The notes under the pieces: generated by a model
What the model was told of the DNA's origin: nothing
Databases searched by the model: none
Seen by the model: only the letters and a program-made list of their open reading frames with translations
DNA from: Rhizobium sp. Q54
Lineage (GTDB): Bacteria > Pseudomonadota > Alphaproteobacteria > ATCC43930 > CGMCC-115725
NCBI GenBank assembly: GCA_945861155.1
Contig: CAMATN010000010.1
Span: 1-62,206 of the forward strand
DNA: 62,206 bases
Direction of reading: 5' to 3'
Made by a program: the position numbers and the translations under genes
In this document: piece by piece, positions 1 through 7,558 of the stretch
Position numbering within the stretch: the stretch's first letter is position 1
How the letters are laid out: every line of letters begins with the position of its first letter

Positions 1-152
1 CTTTCTTAATGCCATCAATAACATACCCTCATCCTGAGGAGGCGCGAAGCGCCGTCTCGAAGGACGCACGAGGGATATGCAGCGCATATCTCTTCATTCA
101 CACCCTCTGAGGAGCCCGCGCAGCGGGCGTCTCGACGGACGCGCAGCACCCC
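1..152. repeat. REP-like palindromic repeats, two copies
   Basis: Bases 27-67 and 104-152 carry two copies of a palindromic element. Its outer parts read CCTCATCCTGAGGAG and CTCGAAGGACGC (partly changed in the second copy) around a short variable G+C stem (GCGCGAAGCGC, then CCCGCGCAGCGGG). The first 67 bases match 56177-56243 with three differences, so the duplicated unit is longer than the palindrome. No gene is visible here. Elements of this kind are common and non-coding in alphaproteobacterial chromosomes; any function here is unknown. Confidence 0.7.
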
Positions 153-173
153 ATCCAGCACAATTGCGCGCCC

Positions 174-953
174 TCACACCCCATACCGCTGGCGCCAGGC
201 GAGGCCGGCGACGGTGTCGCCGAGCGGGGCGTATTCGCAGCCGATCCAGCCGGCATAGCCCAGTTCATCGATGCGGCGGAACACATGTTCCCAGCCGATC
301 TCGCCGGTGCCGGGCTCGTGGCGGCCGGGGACGTCGGCCAGCTGCATGTGGTCGATGACCGGCATCAGCGCGGCGAGCCGGGTCGTCACATCGCCTTGCG
401 CGATCTGGCAGTGATAGATGTCGAATTGCAGCCCGAGCCGGTCATGCCCGATCGCCGCGACGATCGCGGCGCCCTGCTCCTGGGTGCGCAGCAAATAGCC
501 CGGGGCGTCGCGCGGGTTTAAGGGCTCGATCACCAGCTTGACCCCCGCCGTAAGAGCACGCTCGCCGGCCCAGGCGAGATTGGCGCCGTAGAGCGCCAGC
601 GCGGTGTCGTAGGCGAGGGCTGCCGGCGGCATCCCGGCCATCACATGCACCAGCTTGCAGTCGAGCGCGACCGCGTAATCGAGCGCCTGCATGACGCCGT
701 CGCGGAAGGCGCCGACCCGGTCCGGCAGGCAGGCGAAGCCGCGCTCGCCGGCGGCCCGGTTGCCGGCCGGGCTGTTGATCAGCACCTGCGCCAGCCCGGC
801 GGCGCTTAGCCGGGAGCGCAGCTCCGCCGCCGAATACTCATAGGGAGACGCGAATTCGACGGCGCTAAAGCCAGCGCGCGCCGCCGCATCGAACCGCTCC
901 AGAAACGGCGCCTCCGGGAACAGGAAACCGATATTGGCGCAGAGCCGCAGCAT
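174..953 (-). CDS. hyi: Hydroxypyruvate isomerase / 2-oxo-tetronate isomerase-like TIM-barrel protein
   Basis: A 259-residue protein of the AP-endonuclease-2-like sugar isomerase fold. This family interconverts small keto/aldehyde acids such as hydroxypyruvate and tartronate semialdehyde in the cytoplasm. The metal and catalytic residues expected for the Hyi/OtnI group are present: E143 in IEPLNPRD, D178 and H181 in FDIYH, Q204 in HMQLAD and E240 in GCEY. Length is normal for the family. The gene starts 4 bases after the carboxymuconolactone decarboxylase-like gene on the same strand, so the two are probably cotranscribed. Hydroxypyruvate isomerase and 2-oxo-tetronate isomerase cannot be told apart from sequence alone. 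No glyoxylate carboligase or tartronate semialdehyde reductase is nearby to settle the pathway. Confidence 0.8.
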   Translation of the reverse strand: MLRLCANIGFLFPEAPFLERFDAAARAGFSAVEFASPYEYSAAELRSRLSAAGLAQVLINSPAGNRAAGERGFACLPDRVGAFRDGVMQALDYAVALDCKLVHVMAGMPPAALAYDTALALYGANLAWAGERALTAGVKLVIEPLNPRDAPGYLLRTQEQGAAIVAAIGHDRLGLQFDIYHCQIAQGDVTTRLAALMPVIDHMQLADVPGRHEPGTGEIGWEHVFRRIDELGYAGWIGCEYAPLGDTVAGLAWRQRYGV

Positions 954-957
954 CGCC

Positions 958-1503
958 TTACACCTTCAGCACTTCCGCGTCGGGCGCGGCTTCGAGTTCG
1001 CAGGCATTCACCGTCATCGCCAGCAGGCTGTAATAGCCGATCGCGGTGGTCAGCTGGACCAGTTCGTCATTGCCGAAACGGCTCTGCACCGCCTTGAACG
1101 TGGCGTCGTCGGCGCGGTGCTTGCGCAATAATTGCCGGGTGAACTCGACGATAAGCGCGTCTTCCGGCGGGATGCCGCGCGAGTGGTTCTCGCGGATCGC
1201 CGCGATCGTCGCCTCGGCGACGCCCTGGCGGCGCGCGCCGCCGGTCTGAGCACCCCAGACATAGATGGCCTCGAATTCGCGCGCGACCGTCATCGCCGCG
1301 AGCACCCGCACCCGCATGTCGAGCGAGCCCTCAAAGCGCACATAGGCGCCGAGATGCGCGACCCGCTCCGACACCGCCGGGCTGTGCAGGAACATCGTGA
1401 ACGGACCCTGCACCGCGCCGCGGCTCGCGACGATGCTGTCGAAGGTCGCGTGGTCTTTCGCGGGCACCTGGTCCTTGGCGGTGATCGGGGGGAGCCTTGC
1501 CAT
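958..1503 (-). CDS. Carboxymuconolactone decarboxylase-family protein
   Basis: A 181-residue all-helical protein of the CMD/AhpD family, which includes gamma-carboxymuconolactone decarboxylases and alkylhydroperoxidase-like proteins. The redox CxxC of true AhpD is absent. The EWxxH motif of decarboxylases is degenerate (EFEAIYVWGAQ around residues 76-86), so the reaction is uncertain. The ATG at 1503 is chosen because GAGGA lies 6 bases upstream. A longer frame reaching 1611 only adds residues translated from a palindromic repeat (WIPAFAGMT), so it is an artefact. The gene is followed after 4 bases by the isomerase-like gene, suggesting a two-gene unit for a small organic acid. Confidence 0.75.
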   Translation of the reverse strand: MARLPPITAKDQVPAKDHATFDSIVASRGAVQGPFTMFLHSPAVSERVAHLGAYVRFEGSLDMRVRVLAAMTVAREFEAIYVWGAQTGGARRQGVAEATIAAIRENHSRGIPPEDALIVEFTRQLLRKHRADDATFKAVQSRFGNDELVQLTTAIGYYSLLAMTVNACELEAAPDAEVLKV

Positions 1504-1566
1504 CGTCATTCCTCGCGCTTGCGGCCGCTCAATCGGCCGGCGAAGGATACGAGCAACCGCGCCTTC

Positions 1567-1671
1567 TGTCATCCCGGCGAAAGCCGGGATCCACCGTACC
1601 GCACGCACCAAGTCATCAGATCGGGAAATTCGGTCGTTCAGAAATGGATCCCGGCTTTCGCCGGGATGACA
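1567..1671. repeat. Inverted repeat, ATCCCGGC type
   Basis: Two perfectly complementary 27-base arms (1567-1593 and 1645-1671, core CCCGGCGAAAGCCGGGATCC) flank 51 bases of spacer. Each arm is itself a hairpin around CCCGGCGAAAGCCGGG. The same family recurs at 7472-7552, 11715-11843 and 54600-54662, always between genes. It lies upstream of the CMD-family gene and downstream of the MetX-like hydrolase. The structure could act as a processing or termination hairpin, but no T-run follows either arm. Confidence 0.8.
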
Positions 1672-1682
1672 AAGTCCGGCGT

Positions 1683-2696
1683 TCAGCGCGCCAGCAATTC
1701 ACGGACCGCGTCGTCGATGAATTTGGCGTCGTCGGGATTGAGGGCCGGGTTGCCGGCGCGGTGGCCCCAGATCGACGGGATCGGCCGCAACTCGGCCTTC
1801 TGCATGCGCGCAACCTCGCGGCGGCTGTCTTCGACCGTGAAGTAGAGATCGGTCTCGCACGGCATCACGAGCGCGTCGGCCGTGATAGCGGCGAGCGCCT
1901 TGCCGAGATCGCCAACGTAAAGCTCATTGGCGCTGATGTCGGCGTGCTGCCAGGTCCACAGCATCGCCAGAAGGTCGTTGGCGTCGCGACGCCGGAAATT
2001 CGCCTCCCAGCTGCCGACCAGAAAATCCTCGAGCGACGAAAACCCGATCCGCCGCCACACCTCCTCGCGGTAGAACGCCTGGCTCAGCCCCCAGCCGGCA
2101 TAGACCCGGCCCATCGCCTGAAAACCGCGCAATGGCGGGGTGGCGAACCAGCCATCCTGCCACGCGGGGTCGGCGGTCAGTGCCGCCTTAACCCCTTCAA
2201 GGAACACGAAATTATGTGGCGAGGTCTTGGCCGAGCCGCAAATCGCCGCGAGGCGCTCGACCCGGTCGGGGAACAGCGCCCCCCAGTGAAACGCCTGCTG
2301 CGCCCCCATCGAAAACCCGTAGACCAGCTTGACCCGCTCGACGCCGAAAACCTCGGCGAGCAGGCGCTGCTGTACCCGGACATTGTCGGTCATCGTGAAA
2401 TGCGGGTAGCGCGCCCGGTCGAACGGCGCCGGGGTGTTGCTCGGCGACGACGACAGCCCGTTGCCGAACTTGTTGACGATCACGATGAAATACTTGGCCG
2501 GGTCGAGCGGCTTGCCGGGTGCGACCTGCCATTCGAGGTCGTAATGCTGCGCACCGTACGAGGTCGGATAGACAATGACGTTCGACTTCGCCGCGTCGAG
2601 CGTGCCGTGCGTTTTGTAGGCGAGGCGCGCGCCACGGTAGGTCAGCCCGGATTGCAGCACGACATCGCCGGCCTCGAAGATCTGGTAATCGGTCAT
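1683..2696 (-). CDS. Alpha/beta hydrolase of the homoserine acetyltransferase (MetX-like) family
   Basis: A 337-residue alpha/beta hydrolase related to homoserine O-acetyltransferase. The nucleophile elbow is GFSMGA with S129, and the rest of the triad fits D283 (CETDLYF) and H312 (WGHRAGNP). True MetX has GGSMGG at the elbow, as in the second family member in this window (35254-36396), so this one is probably an esterase or acyltransferase with another substrate. The ATG is preceded by AGGAGG at 8 bases. The gene lies downstream of and on the same strand as an SDR with a 37-base gap, so a shared transcript is likely. Substrate unknown. Confidence 0.8.
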   Translation of the reverse strand: MTDYQIFEAGDVVLQSGLTYRGARLAYKTHGTLDAAKSNVIVYPTSYGAQHYDLEWQVAPGKPLDPAKYFIVIVNKFGNGLSSSPSNTPAPFDRARYPHFTMTDNVRVQQRLLAEVFGVERVKLVYGFSMGAQQAFHWGALFPDRVERLAAICGSAKTSPHNFVFLEGVKAALTADPAWQDGWFATPPLRGFQAMGRVYAGWGLSQAFYREEVWRRIGFSSLEDFLVGSWEANFRRRDANDLLAMLWTWQHADISANELYVGDLGKALAAITADALVMPCETDLYFTVEDSRREVARMQKAELRPIPSIWGHRAGNPALNPDDAKFIDDAVRELLAR

Positions 2697-2733
2697 CGCC
2701 CCGCCTCCTTGGGCCGCGCCTCCTCAGAGGGTC

Positions 2734-3504
2734 TCACAGCGCCATCCAGCCGCCGTCGACGTTGTAGGCGCCGCCGGTAACGTAGCTGGCGCGCTCGGAA
2801 CACAGCCACACCACCATCTCGGCGATCTCGCCGGGTTGGCCCATGCGGCGCAGCGGGATCTGCGCCATGATTGCCTCGCCCCGGCGGCGCATCGTGTCCG
2901 CGGTCATCTGCGTCTCGATAAAGCCCGGACAGACCGCGTTGACCCGGATCCGCGCATCGGCATATTCGAGCGCGGCGGTCTTGGTCAGGCCGATGACGCC
3001 GTGCTTGGCCGCGACATAGGCGGATGAGGTCGGCAGGCCGGCGAGGCCGGCGATCGACCCGGTATTGACGATCGCGCCGCCGCCGCCCTGAGCCAGCATG
3101 TGCGCGATCTCCGCCTTCATGCACAGCCAGACGCCTTTCAGGTTGACCGCGATCATGCGGTCGAACGATTCCTCGGACCAATCGGCGGTCTTCTGGCCCG
3201 ACGCGTTGACCTGATAGGGCGCGATCCCGGCATTGTTGAAGGCGCAGTCGAGCCTGCCATAGGCGGTGACGGTATCCTGCACCATCGCCCGCACATCATC
3301 GGCGCGGGTCACATCGCCGGTCAGCGTGATCGCCTGGCCACCGAGCGCGTTGATCTGCGCCACCGTGTCGCGCGCGGCGGCTGCGGCGAAATCGGCGACC
3401 GCGATCTTCGCACCCTCGCGCACCATGGCAAGCGCGGTGGCGCGGCCAATGCCGCCGCCGCCGCCGGTCACCAGCGCGACCTTGCCCTCCAGCATCCCGG
3501 CCAT
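2734..3504 (-). CDS. SDR-family oxidoreductase (3-oxoacyl-ACP reductase-like)
   Basis: A 256-residue classical short-chain dehydrogenase. It has the nucleotide-binding TGGGGGIG at residues 13-20, NNAG at 90-93, and the catalytic S150, Y163 and K167. An acidic D38 near the end of beta-2 (VADF) suggests a preference for NAD over NADP. The start at 3504 is supported by GGAGG 6 bases upstream; the frame continues further but without a ribosome site. It probably forms an operon with the MetX-like hydrolase behind it. The substrate cannot be named; the family oxidises or reduces alcohols, sugars or acyl chains. Confidence 0.88.
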   Translation of the reverse strand: MAGMLEGKVALVTGGGGGIGRATALAMVREGAKIAVADFAAAAARDTVAQINALGGQAITLTGDVTRADDVRAMVQDTVTAYGRLDCAFNNAGIAPYQVNASGQKTADWSEESFDRMIAVNLKGVWLCMKAEIAHMLAQGGGGAIVNTGSIAGLAGLPTSSAYVAAKHGVIGLTKTAALEYADARIRVNAVCPGFIETQMTADTMRRRGEAIMAQIPLRRMGQPGEIAEMVVWLCSERASYVTGGAYNVDGGWMAL

Positions 3505-3603
3505 AGGTTTCCTCCCAATCGACGTATTGGCGGCGAGGATAGCGCGGCGCGGGGTTTGGCGACACAATGACGCCATACAAGCGAAATCTTGAAAGACGAC
3601 CCG

Positions 3604-4377
3604 ATGACCGAGGACTGGACCAAGCTTTCCAACGATCTCGAGCGCCTGTTAAAGCTGCGCTCGTTCGTGTTCGGCATGAAGCTGTACGAGGACCGCGCGG
3701 AGATGGAGGCGATCCCGCGCATCCGCCGCCCGCAATCGATCCATACGCTCGACCAAATCGTCGGACAGGCCTCGCGCCTCGGCTGGACGATCGGCATCAC
3801 GTCCGACAATCTGGTCGGGGCGCAATGCCGCGCCGTCGTCGGGCTCGGTAACGCCAAGGACGAGGCGTGGCGCTCCGGCAGGCACATGGTCGGCGTCTGG
3901 TACAGCAGCGACGAGGACGCCAGCGCCCACCAGGCGGCGATGGAATGCGTGCCCGACGGGCGGTTCGAGGCGCTGGCGCTGTCGCCCTTATCGAGCGGCC
4001 GGCTCGACCCGCCCGACATCGCGCTGTTTTACGCGACGCCGGGCGCGATGATCTATTTCATCAACGGCATGCAATGGGCCGGCTACAAGCGCTTCGACTG
4101 GAGCATCGTCGGCGAGTCGGCCTGCGCCGATTCGTGGGGCCGCGCCCTGAAGACGCGCGAGCCGAGCCTCTCGATCCCGTGCTTTGCCGAGCGCCGCTAT
4201 GGCGGGGTGCTCGACGACGAGATGCTGATGGCCTTGCCGCCCGATTACCTGCCGAAGGCGATCGCCGGCATGGAGGCGCTGGCGAAAAACGGGCTGCGCT
4301 ACCCGTTCCCGCAATACGGCATCCAGCAGGACGTGCGGGCGGGACTATCGGTCAGCTATCCCGCCCGCGCCGGTTGA
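3604..4377 (+). CDS. DUF169-family protein
   Basis: A 257-residue cytoplasmic protein resembling the DUF169 family, whose function is not established. Recognisable features are the N-terminal helix (DWTKLSNDLERLLKL), a central segment ending in FYATPGAMIYF, and the IPCFAER segment followed by YGGV. The ATG at 3604 is preferred to an upstream TTG. The gene is divergent from the SDR and stands alone, with repeats on its 3' side. I can offer no substrate or partner. Confidence 0.7.
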   Translation: MTEDWTKLSNDLERLLKLRSFVFGMKLYEDRAEMEAIPRIRRPQSIHTLDQIVGQASRLGWTIGITSDNLVGAQCRAVVGLGNAKDEAWRSGRHMVGVWYSSDEDASAHQAAMECVPDGRFEALALSPLSSGRLDPPDIALFYATPGAMIYFINGMQWAGYKRFDWSIVGESACADSWGRALKTREPSLSIPCFAERRYGGVLDDEMLMALPPDYLPKAIAGMEALAKNGLRYPFPQYGIQQDVRAGLSVSYPARAG

Positions 4378-4469
4378 AGGTCGCGCTAGGCAATATCAAG
4401 GCGGCCGGGGGCGGCGGCACGAGGGCACAAGCGCCGCTGCCGCATGACCCTTCCCATGCCGGCGACGAA

Positions 4470-4599
4470 AACCCCCACCCCGCCCTCCCCCGCTTGCGGG
4501 GGAGGGGGTAAGGATGAACCCTCCCCCGCAAGCGGGGGAGGGAAGGGTGGGGGCTTCCAGGTTCCGGCGCGAGATTGCGTCGCTCCGCTTGCAATGACA
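4470..4599. repeat. Tandem CCCTCCCCCGC palindromes plus half of an ATTGCGAGC-type element
   Basis: Two copies of a 24-base perfect palindrome (4483-4506 and 4519-4542; arms CCCTCCCCCGC and GCGGGGGAGGG) lie between stretches of CCCACCCC and GGGTGGGGG. They are followed at 4571-4599 by one arm of a second repeat family that is complete at 43420-43506. The first palindrome is the same element found inside three protein genes of this window. The stretch between the DUF169 gene and the next SDR otherwise holds nothing recognisable. Confidence 0.8.
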
Positions 4600-4634
4600 G
4601 TCTCCGCGACAACCAAGCTTGGGAGGAACGGGGC

Positions 4635-5477
4635 ATGAGCGAAGCACAGCGGGTGGCGATCGTGACCGGGGCGGCCGGCGGCATCGGGCGGGCGCTGGTC
4701 GCCGGCTTACTCGGGTCCGGCTTGCGGGTGGCCGCGGTCGATCGTACCGCCGAGGGGCTCGCCGCCGTGGCGGACAGCGCCCGCGAGCGCCAACAGGGCG
4801 CCAATCTGATGACGCTCGAGTCCGATCTCGCGCGCGACGACGCGAGCGACCAAATCGTCTCGGCGGTGCGCGCCAAGTTCGGCACGATCGACATCCTGGT
4901 CAACAATGCCGGGGTCGGACAGGCGACGATCCGCAGCGACAACCGGCAGAACCCGATCAAATTCTGGGAGGTGACCCCGGAACAATGGAATCTGTTCGTG
5001 GCGGTGCATAACAACGCGCCGATGGCCCTGTCGCGCGCTGTCGTCCACGACATGATGCGCCAGGGCTGGGGCCGCATCGTCAACGTGACGACGAGCCTCG
5101 GCACGATGATCCGCGACGGCTCGCCGACCTACGGCCCGTCGAAGGCGGCGCTCGAAGCCTTTTCGGCGATCATGGCGAAAGACCTTGCCGGCACCGGGGT
5201 TACGGTCAACGTGCTGGTGCCGGGTGGCGTCACGAATACCGGCATGGTGCCGCTCGAGGCCGGCTATCAGCGCGACGAGATGATCCAGCCCGAGACCATG
5301 GCGGCGCCGCTGTCATGGCTGGTGTCGGACGCCGCCGGCGCGGTGACCGGGCGGCGCTTTCTGGCGGTGCATTGGGACCCGGCGCTGCCGCCGGCCGAGG
5401 CGGCGGACAAAGCCGGCGCGCCGGTCGCCTGGACCAGCATCGCGACGATGCCGATCGAGCCGTCGCGCCGCGGCTGA
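4635..5477 (+). CDS. SDR-family NAD(P)-dependent oxidoreductase
   Basis: A 280-residue short-chain dehydrogenase with TGAAGGIG at 11-18, NNAG at 90-93 and the triad S154, Y166, K170. D36 after beta-2 (AVDR) suggests NAD preference. The C-terminal 45 residues after the RRFLAVHWDP segment are longer than in the shortest SDRs and rich in Ala and Pro. The start is supported by GGGAGG about 9 bases upstream of the ATG at 4635; translation further upstream would run through a repeat. The gene stands alone between repeats and the WxxGRW-repeat gene, so the substrate cannot be inferred. Confidence 0.87.
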   Translation: MSEAQRVAIVTGAAGGIGRALVAGLLGSGLRVAAVDRTAEGLAAVADSARERQQGANLMTLESDLARDDASDQIVSAVRAKFGTIDILVNNAGVGQATIRSDNRQNPIKFWEVTPEQWNLFVAVHNNAPMALSRAVVHDMMRQGWGRIVNVTTSLGTMIRDGSPTYGPSKAALEAFSAIMAKDLAGTGVTVNVLVPGGVTNTGMVPLEAGYQRDEMIQPETMAAPLSWLVSDAAGAVTGRRFLAVHWDPALPPAEAADKAGAPVAWTSIATMPIEPSRRG

Positions 5478-5581
5478 CCGGGCAGCGGGCCGAGCTGGGG
5501 GGAATGATCGGGCCGACAATCGTGTTGACGCCATCAGGGCGCCTCGAGGCTGATTCGGGGCGGGACTTTGTGGAGGACATG

Positions 5582-5962
5582 ATGAGGCGTGCACTGATCG
5601 CCGCCGGAGCTGCGCTAATCTTGGGCGCTCCGGCCTTCGCGCAGGACGTGACGATCGAAAAGAAGACGACGACGACGACGACCGAGATCATCAAGGAGGT
5701 TCCGGAAACCGGCAGCACGGTGTCGACGGTCATCATCGCGCCGAGGCCGCCGCCGGCGCTGCAGGTCGAAATCCCGCCGCCGCCGCCCGGCCCCGCGATG
5801 GTCTGGACGGCGGGGCGGTGGAGCTGGAACCCCGATACCCAGACCTATGGCTGGGTGCGCGGCAAGTACCTGGAGCCGCCCCGGGTCCACGCCGCGTGGG
5901 TCCCCGGCCACTGGACGCAGCGCTCCGGCGGCTGGGTATGGGTCGACGGCCGCTGGAACTGA
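5582..5962 (+). CDS. Secreted WxxGRW-repeat protein
   Basis: A small exported protein of 127 residues. It has a Sec signal peptide (MRRALIAAGAALILG, cleavage after AFA near residue 20), then a Thr-rich stretch with six consecutive Thr, a Pro-rich linker (RPPPALQVEIPPPPPGP), and repeated Trp motifs WTAGRW, YGWVRGKY, WVPGHW and WVDGRW. These match the YXWGXW/WXXGXW repeat family of proteobacterial envelope proteins, whose function is not known. GGAGG lies 5 bases before the ATG at 5582 and only 2 before the adjacent in-frame ATG at 5579, so 5582 is preferred. The gene is convergent with the hydantoinase gene across a shared hairpin. Confidence 0.8.
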   Translation: MRRALIAAGAALILGAPAFAQDVTIEKKTTTTTTEIIKEVPETGSTVSTVIIAPRPPPALQVEIPPPPPGPAMVWTAGRWSWNPDTQTYGWVRGKYLEPPRVHAAWVPGHWTQRSGGWVWVDGRWN

Positions 5963-5990
5963 CCGCAGGCTGAGCGGTAAGCGGCGCTTT

Positions 5991-6019
5991 AACCCCTCGC
6001 CCGCGACGGGCGAGGGGTT
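5991..6019. terminator. Hairpin between convergent genes, possible bidirectional terminator
   Basis: A perfect 13-base-pair stem (AACCCCTCGCCCG paired with CGGGCGAGGGGTT) with a CGA loop sits in the 60-base gap between the WxxGRW-repeat gene and the convergent hydantoinase gene. On the plus strand it ends in TTT, short for an intrinsic terminator. Position and strength fit transcription termination or 3'-end protection. Confidence 0.55.
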
Positions 6020-6022
6020 TCG

Positions 6023-7450
6023 TCAAACCGCCGGCCGCGCCCTGATCTCGTCGGGCACCTTGCGCGGCAGGAATTTTCCGTCCGTAAGGGCGCCTTTCAG
6101 CGCGCCGTTCTCGACCATGACCTTGCCGCGCAGCATGGTCAGGCTCGGCCAGGCCGCGAGATCGCGGCCCTCCCACGGCGAATAATCCGCCTCGTGCATA
6201 TCGGCGGCGCGCACAATGTGGCGCTGGCGCGTGTCGAGCAGCACGATATCGGCGTCCGAGCCGACCGCCAGCGCACCCTTCCTCGGGTAGAGCCCCATGA
6301 TCTTCGCGGCGTTGGTCGAAACGAGCTCGACAAAGTGGTTGAGCCCATAGCCGCGCTTCTCGACGGTCTCGGTGTAGATCAGCGAAACCCGCGGCTGGAC
6401 GCCGGCATTGCCGCCGGTCGTGTCGTCGATGCGCCTGCCCTGCAACTTGATGCGCAGCGGGCAACAGATCTCGTCGGTCGCGACGGTCTGGATCGCGCCG
6501 TGATTGGTCGCCTCCCACAGCGCCGCCTGGTCCTCGGGGAATTTGAGACTGGGGTAGGTGTGGTAGATCTGGCCGTTCGGCTTTTTGTAGTCCTCCGAAT
6601 TATACATCAGATACTGGTGCAGCGTTTCGCCGTAGATCGGCACCCCGTTGGCGCGCGCCGCCGCGATCGCCCGCACCCCGGTCGCCGCCGAAGTGTGCAT
6701 CATGTAGAGCGCCGCGCCCTCGACGTTTGAGGCAAGCCGGATCACCCGGTTGAACGACAAATCCTCCGACAGCGTGGTGTGAACCTCGGCCATGTTCTCG
6801 AAGCCGGTGCGCTGTTCGCGCATCAGCTTCTCGTACATGTGCATGACGAGGTCGTTGTCCTCGGCGTGGATCGCCGCGATGCCGCCGGCTTTTGCCAGCA
6901 CCTTGAGCACCTCCCAGATGTCGCCGAACTGCACCATGCGGCCCTTCCGCGAGGGCGTGATGTCGGTGGTGAAGATCTTGACGCTGGGATGGCCGGCCTG
7001 CACCGCCTCGGCGACCTGTCCGTAGATCTCGGGCGACAGCTTGCCGAGCAGCATCGTGTGGAAGGCGTAGTCGCCGTAGCACTGCCCGGCCCATTGTTGC
7101 TGCCGGTGCTCGATCGCCTGCTGTACGGTCATGCCGCCCTCGACCGGCGCGAAGTCGATCGTCGTGGTCGTGCCGCCGAACAGCGCCGCCTGACTGACCC
7201 GCGAGGCCGGCTCGGTCAATTTGGCCTCGCCGTCAGGGACCGGCATCGGCCAGTTGCAATGGACATGCGGGTCGATGCCGCCGGGGATGACGATCTGGCC
7301 CGCCGCGTCGACGACTCGGCCCGGCCCGAGCGCCGCGAGACTGCCCGGCGCTCCTATCGCCGCGATCGTCTCGCCCTGAATGCCGATATCGGCCAATTGC
7401 GGCCCCGAGGGTAGGACGGCCAAGCCGCCGGTAACGACGATGTCGAGCAT
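6023..7450 (-). CDS. Dihydropyrimidinase / D-hydantoinase
   Basis: A 475-residue cyclic-amidohydrolase-superfamily enzyme that opens hydantoin or dihydropyrimidine rings to N-carbamoyl amino acids in the cytoplasm. All metal-site residues of the family are visible: H62 and H64 in DPHVH, carboxylated K158 in HPSVKIF, H195 in IHAEDND, H252 in MMHTSAATG and D326 in VATDEIC. The ATG at 7450 has GGAGG 5 bases upstream; the TTG one codon earlier is less likely. The CobW-type metallochaperone gene lies upstream on the same strand with an inverted repeat between them. A carbamoylase-family enzyme that could take the product further is encoded at 19795-21018, in a separate unit. Preference for hydantoins or pyrimidines cannot be read from the sequence. 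Confidence 0.9.
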   Translation of the reverse strand: MLDIVVTGGLAVLPSGPQLADIGIQGETIAAIGAPGSLAALGPGRVVDAAGQIVIPGGIDPHVHCNWPMPVPDGEAKLTEPASRVSQAALFGGTTTTIDFAPVEGGMTVQQAIEHRQQQWAGQCYGDYAFHTMLLGKLSPEIYGQVAEAVQAGHPSVKIFTTDITPSRKGRMVQFGDIWEVLKVLAKAGGIAAIHAEDNDLVMHMYEKLMREQRTGFENMAEVHTTLSEDLSFNRVIRLASNVEGAALYMMHTSAATGVRAIAAARANGVPIYGETLHQYLMYNSEDYKKPNGQIYHTYPSLKFPEDQAALWEATNHGAIQTVATDEICCPLRIKLQGRRIDDTTGGNAGVQPRVSLIYTETVEKRGYGLNHFVELVSTNAAKIMGLYPRKGALAVGSDADIVLLDTRQRHIVRAADMHEADYSPWEGRDLAAWPSLTMLRGKVMVENGALKGALTDGKFLPRKVPDEIRARPAV

Positions 7451-7471
7451 CAAATCCTCCTCAATAACCGT

Positions 7472-7552
7472 TGTCGTCCCGGCGAAGGCCGGGACCCATC
7501 GTCCCGCGCCCGAGCGGTGGAAAAGTGGGTCCCGGCCTTCGCCGGGACGACA
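7472..7552. repeat. Inverted repeat, GTCCCGGC variant
   Basis: Two 27-base complementary arms (7472-7498 and 7526-7552) with core CCCGGCGAAGGCCGGGACCC and a 27-base spacer. This is the same repeat family as at 1567 and 11715, with compensating changes in both arms. It fills the gap between the CobW-type gene and the hydantoinase gene, both on the minus strand. Confidence 0.8.
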
Positions 7553-7558
7553 GTAACG

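Noticed and set aside
1504-1611. N-terminal extension of the CMD-family protein containing WIPAFAGMT
   Set aside because: This peptide is the translation of the ATCCCGGC-type repeat. A ribosome site supports the later ATG.
4470-4600. Repeated G+C-rich units considered as a CRISPR array
   Set aside because: The units are dispersed palindromes with no regular spacers and no cas genes.
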